Shown in pieces: positions 60,885 through 64,000 of a stretch of 64,000 nucleotides of DNA; positions within the stretch are counted from its first letter, which is position 1; each line of letters begins with the position of its first letter. The translations under genes were made by a program, and so were the position numbers. Location: contig JADJXL010000020.1 in the NCBI GenBank assembly GCA_016715885.1, positions 558,001 through 622,000 of the forward strand. The letters are read 5' to 3'. Source of the DNA: Polyangiaceae bacterium. Its GTDB lineage: Bacteria; Myxococcota_A; Polyangia; Polyangiales; Polyangiaceae. The notes under the pieces are model-generated. The model was not told where the DNA came from and made no database searches. It was given only the letters and a program-made list of their open reading frames with translations.

Positions 60885-62239
60885 GATCGAGCCGACTTCC
60901 TTTCGTGAAAGAATACGCGAGCGTGCGGTCCAAAACCTTTGAACGCGAAGACTTTTGCACCACTTGCCATTTGGCGAACTCGAACGAATGGAGCGCTCCG
61001 CGGGCGCACCACTTTTGTAATTGGATCGCTATGAAATCGAGTTTCCAGCGACAAGAGGTCTCGTTCTGCGGCGATTGCAAGCGATTCGATGGCGGTTGCG
61101 CGACGGGCAATTTCGAGGGCATCGGCAATGGCTGCAAGGCGCGGCGGACGGGCTTTTTGCGCGACGACCTGATGCGCAATGTGCTCCACGTGCGCTCGAA
61201 ATGGCGCCAGGTACGACAAGAGCGGCAATGCTTCGTCGACGCGTTTTCGGTGCAAAATGGCGCGCGATCGTTCGATGGCGTGGCGATCGAAGCGCTGATC
61301 GTCGGGCAGGTCGAGGTCGACCAGGAGCTTGGCAACATGGTTTTGCGCTCGTTCGAGCGCCGCGATTTCGGGAACAGAAACGTAAGCGGAAGCATCTGGA
61401 GCGATCGGCGGGGTATGACGAATGACGGGCGCTTCGGCGAGGAGCTCTCGGCAACGATCGACTTCGCTGCGCAATTCGCAAAACGGTGGAAACAGAGCGT
61501 CGCGTTCGATGAGAATGGGAACGGGGCCTGTTTTCGCGAGCACGGATTGCAGGAGGGCGAAGACGTCATCGGCGACGGCGTGGGCGTGATCGTCGAAGTA
61601 GAAGGCGTGTTCGAGGATGCCGCCGGCGAGGTGGATCATGCCGATGCGGTTCAGCGGAAACGATTCGGCGAACGTGATGGGATTTTTGCCGGAGTTGATG
61701 GCGTTGGCGTAGAGGTTGCCGACGTCGAGGAGGAGCGAGCAGCCTGTGCGGGTGGCGATTTCGCTATAGAAGTCGCCTTCGGCCATTTCGGATTCGGGCC
61801 ATTGAAAGGTCCAGGCGACGTTTTCGAGGAGGAGTGGGACATCGGGCAGGTGGCGCCGGGCGCGATCGACGTTGCGGCAAACGACGGCGATGGCGGTGCG
61901 GGTGAAGGGCAAGGCGGTCAAGTGGCCGATTTCGCGCTGACCGCTGCGTACGAAGGCGACGTGTTCGCTGATGACGGGTGCGCGGAGGTCTTTGGCGAGG
62001 GCGCCGAGGGCTCGGGCGCGGGCTGGGTCGATGCCTTCGGCGGCGCCGAGGGACAATTTGACGCCATGCGGCACGACGGGCCAGATTTCGGCGACGGCTT
62101 TGGCTTCGCGGCGTGCGGCGGGTTTGACGTAGCAGCTTTCGGCGACGACTTCGACGAAGTCGACGGCATTGGGAAAGCGCAACAAGTCTGCTGCGATTTC
62201 CTCGCGAAAGCCGAGACCGGCCGCTCGTGGCGCAAGCAT
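60881..62239 (-). CDS. DUF692 (MNIO) enzyme with C-terminal extension
   Basis: This is a 452-residue protein from the ATG at 62239 (a TTG at 62278 would add 13). Residues 1-270 are a DUF692 TIM barrel of the MNIO family (MbnB and TglH relatives). The likely iron ligands are present: His58 in VPHGVKLSLG, Glu92-His93 in ISEHVAFV, Glu139-Asn140 in LLLENVAW, Asp172 and Asn175 in LLLDVGNLYA, His203 in MIHLAGG, Asp217 and His220 in FDDHAH, and Glu245 in LIERDALF. MNIO enzymes oxidise cysteines in peptides using iron and oxygen. The 180-residue extension is unusual; it could replace the partner protein that such enzymes normally need. Confidence 0.88.
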   Translation of the reverse strand: MLAPRAAGLGFREEIAADLLRFPNAVDFVEVVAESCYVKPAARREAKAVAEIWPVVPHGVKLSLGAAEGIDPARARALGALAKDLRAPVISEHVAFVRSGQREIGHLTALPFTRTAIAVVCRNVDRARRHLPDVPLLLENVAWTFQWPESEMAEGDFYSEIATRTGCSLLLDVGNLYANAINSGKNPITFAESFPLNRIGMIHLAGGILEHAFYFDDHAHAVADDVFALLQSVLAKTGPVPILIERDALFPPFCELRSEVDRCRELLAEAPVIRHTPPIAPDASAYVSVPEIAALERAQNHVAKLLVDLDLPDDQRFDRHAIERSRAILHRKRVDEALPLLSYLAPFRAHVEHIAHQVVAQKARPPRLAAIADALEIARRATAIESLAIAAERDLLSLETRFHSDPITKVVRPRSAPFVRVRQMASGAKVFAFKGFGPHARVFFHERKSARS

Positions 62240-62294
62240 CGCGGGAACGACGGTATCGGTTTGGGTTGGAGGGTGCAACCCAGTCCAAAGCCAG

Positions 62295-62457
62295 AAAAGT
62301 GGTTGGCACCTTGTAGAATGAGTGTGACCTTACAGCTAGAAAGGTGGTTGGCACCTTTTCAAGTGGCTGGCACCTTTCCCCTTCCCAAAGTGGTTGGCAC
62401 CTTTCCCCTTCCCAAAGTGGTTGGCACCTTTCCCCTTCCCAAAGTGGTTGGCACCTT
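62295..62457. repeat. 27-bp tandem array of the dispersed 17-bp motif
   Basis: AAAGTGGTTGGCACCTT occurs at 62295-62312, 62340-62357 and 62361-62376, then as 27-bp tandem units with CCCCTTCCC between copies (62387-62413, 62414-62440, partial 62441-62457). It ends 38 bp before the paaZ start and lies in the intergenic space with the divergent DUF692 operon. Confidence 0.88.
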
Positions 62458-62494
62458 CTTCGCCCCCTCTACTTGGTGTATACAGCGCCCCAGC

Positions 62495-64000
62495 ATGGAA
62501 CAGCTCGAAAGCTACGTATCGGGAAGCTGGGTCAAAGGTGCAGGCAAGCCCAGCCTGCTCGTCAATCCGGCCACGGAAGAGACCCTCGCCGAAGCGAGCA
62601 CCGACGGCATCGACTTCGCCCGCGCCTTTGCCCACGCGCGCGACGTCGGCGGAAAAGCCCTCCGCGCCCTCTCCTTCGCTCAGCGCGGCGAAATCCTGCG
62701 CGCCCTGTCGCGCGCCATCCACGCAAAACGCGATGCCCTCATCGAAGTTGCCATCGCCAACGGTGGAAATACCCGCAGCGACGCCAAGTTCGACATCGAC
62801 GGCGCTTCCGGAACGCTTGCCTACTACGCAGACCTCGGCAAACAGCTCGGCGACGCCAAGTTCACCGTCGACGGCGACGGCATTCAGCTCGGCAGAAGCC
62901 CCCGGTGGTTCGGCTACCATGCCCTCGTCCCGCGCCACGGCGTCGCCCTGCACATCAATGCATTCAACTTCCCGGCCTGGGGCATCGGCGAAAAGATGGC
63001 CTGCGCGCTCCTCGCGGGCATGCCCGTCGTCGTCAAACCCGCGACGAGCACCGCCCTATTGGCCTGCCGCATCGCAAAGCTCTTCGTGGATGCAAACGTC
63101 CTGCCCGAAGGCGCGTTTTCGCTGATTGCGGGCTCACCCGGCAACATGCTCGACCACCTGCTGGAACAGGACGTCGTTGCTTTCACCGGATCAGCCGACA
63201 CGGGCGCTCGATTGCGCACGCATCCTGCCATCGTACGCGGATCCGTACGCCTGAACATCGAAGCGGATAGCTTGAATTCCGCGACGCTCGGCCCGGACGT
63301 CACCGCTGGAAGCGACACGTACCGCATGTTCTTGCGCGAAGTCTCGCGCGACATGACGCAAAAGGCCGGCCAAAAGTGCACGGCCACGCGCCGCATTTTC
63401 GTGCCGGAATCCATGGTGAACGACGTACGGGACGAACTGGCCGCCATGCTTCGCGACGTGCAAGTGGGCAATCCGTCCCTCGATGGAGTCACCGTCGGAC
63501 CCTTGGCGACGGCCTCGCAGCTACGCGACATTCGAGCGGGCATCGAAAAGCTGGCCAGCGAAGCGTCTTTCGTCGTCGGCAATCAGCCCGTGACGCCCTC
63601 GGGCGTACCCGAAGGCAAAGGATACTTCGTGCCCCCGACGCTCTTGCTTTGCGCAAATCCCGATGCCGCCAAGGCCGTACACCAGCACGAAGTCTTCGGC
63701 CCGTGCGCGACCATCGTGCCTTATGACGGCTCGGCCGCACGCGCCGTGGACCTCGTCGCTCGAGGCGCCGGCATGCTCGTCGGATCCGTGTACAGCGACG
63801 ATCGCGCATTCGTCACCGACATGGTCATGGGCCTCGCCCCGTACCACGGCCGGCTTTACTTCGGCAGCGAGAAGATTGCCGATCAAACGGCCGGCCCAGG
63901 CACGGTTTTGCCGCAAAGCATTCACGGCGGCCCTGGCCGAGCCGGCGGTGGCGAAGAGCTCGGCGGCCAGCGAGGCCTCGCGCTCTACTCACATCGCGTG
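62495..64000 (+). CDS. paaZ: PaaZ-type aldehyde dehydrogenase (partial)
   Basis: The open frame from the ATG at 62495 runs to the window edge without a stop (502 codons). The product matches the aldehyde-dehydrogenase half of PaaZ along its length: MEQLESYVSGSWVKGAGKPS, HGVALHINAFNFPAWGIGEK, QDVVAFTGSADTGARLRTHP, IEADSLNSATLGPDV, MTQKAGQKCTATRRIFVPES with the catalytic Cys, and LPQSIHGGPGRAGGGEELGG. PaaZ oxidises the ring-opened aldehyde in the aerobic phenylacetate pathway. A C-terminal hydratase domain, if present, would lie beyond the window. It is divergent from the DUF692 operon. Confidence 0.93.
   Translation, partial: MEQLESYVSGSWVKGAGKPSLLVNPATEETLAEASTDGIDFARAFAHARDVGGKALRALSFAQRGEILRALSRAIHAKRDALIEVAIANGGNTRSDAKFDIDGASGTLAYYADLGKQLGDAKFTVDGDGIQLGRSPRWFGYHALVPRHGVALHINAFNFPAWGIGEKMACALLAGMPVVVKPATSTALLACRIAKLFVDANVLPEGAFSLIAGSPGNMLDHLLEQDVVAFTGSADTGARLRTHPAIVRGSVRLNIEADSLNSATLGPDVTAGSDTYRMFLREVSRDMTQKAGQKCTATRRIFVPESMVNDVRDELAAMLRDVQVGNPSLDGVTVGPLATASQLRDIRAGIEKLASEASFVVGNQPVTPSGVPEGKGYFVPPTLLLCANPDAAKAVHQHEVFGPCATIVPYDGSAARAVDLVARGAGMLVGSVYSDDRAFVTDMVMGLAPYHGRLYFGSEKIADQTAGPGTVLPQSIHGGPGRAGGGEELGGQRGLALYSHRV

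Noticed and set aside
62344..63270. 308-residue frame beginning in the repeats
   Set aside because: It is in the wrong frame relative to the PaaZ-type dehydrogenase, which is open to the window edge and matches the family throughout.

Overview
The window is GC-rich chromosomal DNA from a myxobacterium, most likely a member of the Polyangiales. The grounds are the many Ala/Pro-rich and lipobox-bearing proteins, a MYXO-CTERM-like anchor (824-858 of the 38.6 kb gene), an NtrC-type regulator and a Ser/Thr kinase, and long intergenic palindromes. Family names rest on motifs read by eye; no database search was possible.

Layout. 0.1-2.3 kb (minus): exonuclease III, a split YeeE/YedE transporter whose second half is frameshifted, and tRNA-Asp and tRNA-Val with a good intrinsic terminator. 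2.6-6.2 kb (plus): three overlapping or adjacent amide-ligase genes (RimK-like ATP-grasp, circularly permuted ATP-grasp-like, YbdK/GCS2-like), an apparent peptide or amide-forming pathway. 6.3-9.5 kb: a lipoprotein, a Pro/Ala-rich protein and a GNAT acetyltransferase. 9.9-17.8 kb (minus): an envelope-biogenesis run of bamD, a small gene, greA, a membrane sulfatase-fold/HEAT protein, a YfgM-like protein and bamB. 18-26 kb: NtrC-like regulator, DUF4388 protein, MoxR ATPase and dnaE. 26-31 kb: lipoproteins, an OmpA-like protein, cytochrome c, a small membrane protein and a divergent RelA/SpoT-like protein. 31-37.5 kb: Crp/Fnr regulator, DUF507, zinc-ribbon protein, sugar epimerase, YicC, guanylate kinase, methylthioadenosine phosphorylase and a PfkB kinase. 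37.5-50 kb: surface lipoproteins, including a 1376-residue apparent fusion, a YkuD L,D-transpeptidase and TPR proteins. 50-56 kb: DEAD-box helicase, TolC-like protein, Ser/Thr kinase and a GST. 56-62.2 kb (minus): an orphan SecD-head lipoprotein, and then an overlapping four-gene operon of a DUF692 (MNIO) enzyme, a nucleotidyltransferase, a TIGR04222-like membrane protein with a Cys/Ser/Gly tail and an unknown protein. 62.5 kb to the edge: the ALDH part of paaZ, cut by the window.

The best candidate for an undescribed system is the 57.7-62.2 kb operon. DUF692 enzymes are iron-dependent oxidative enzymes that modify peptide cysteines, and the neighbouring membrane protein ends in six regularly spaced cysteines, so it is an attractive built-in substrate. 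Next in interest are the three-ligase cassette and the RelA-like protein.

The intergenic DNA is also unusual. At least four repeat families occur: a 17-bp motif locally amplified into 45-bp and 27-bp tandem arrays; a roughly 100-bp structured element in two copies whose end stems differ but remain self-complementary; CCTCACCCCC-type hairpins, one of which has become the C-terminus of the MoxR protein; and short GGGTT-AACCC hairpins in an inverted pair.
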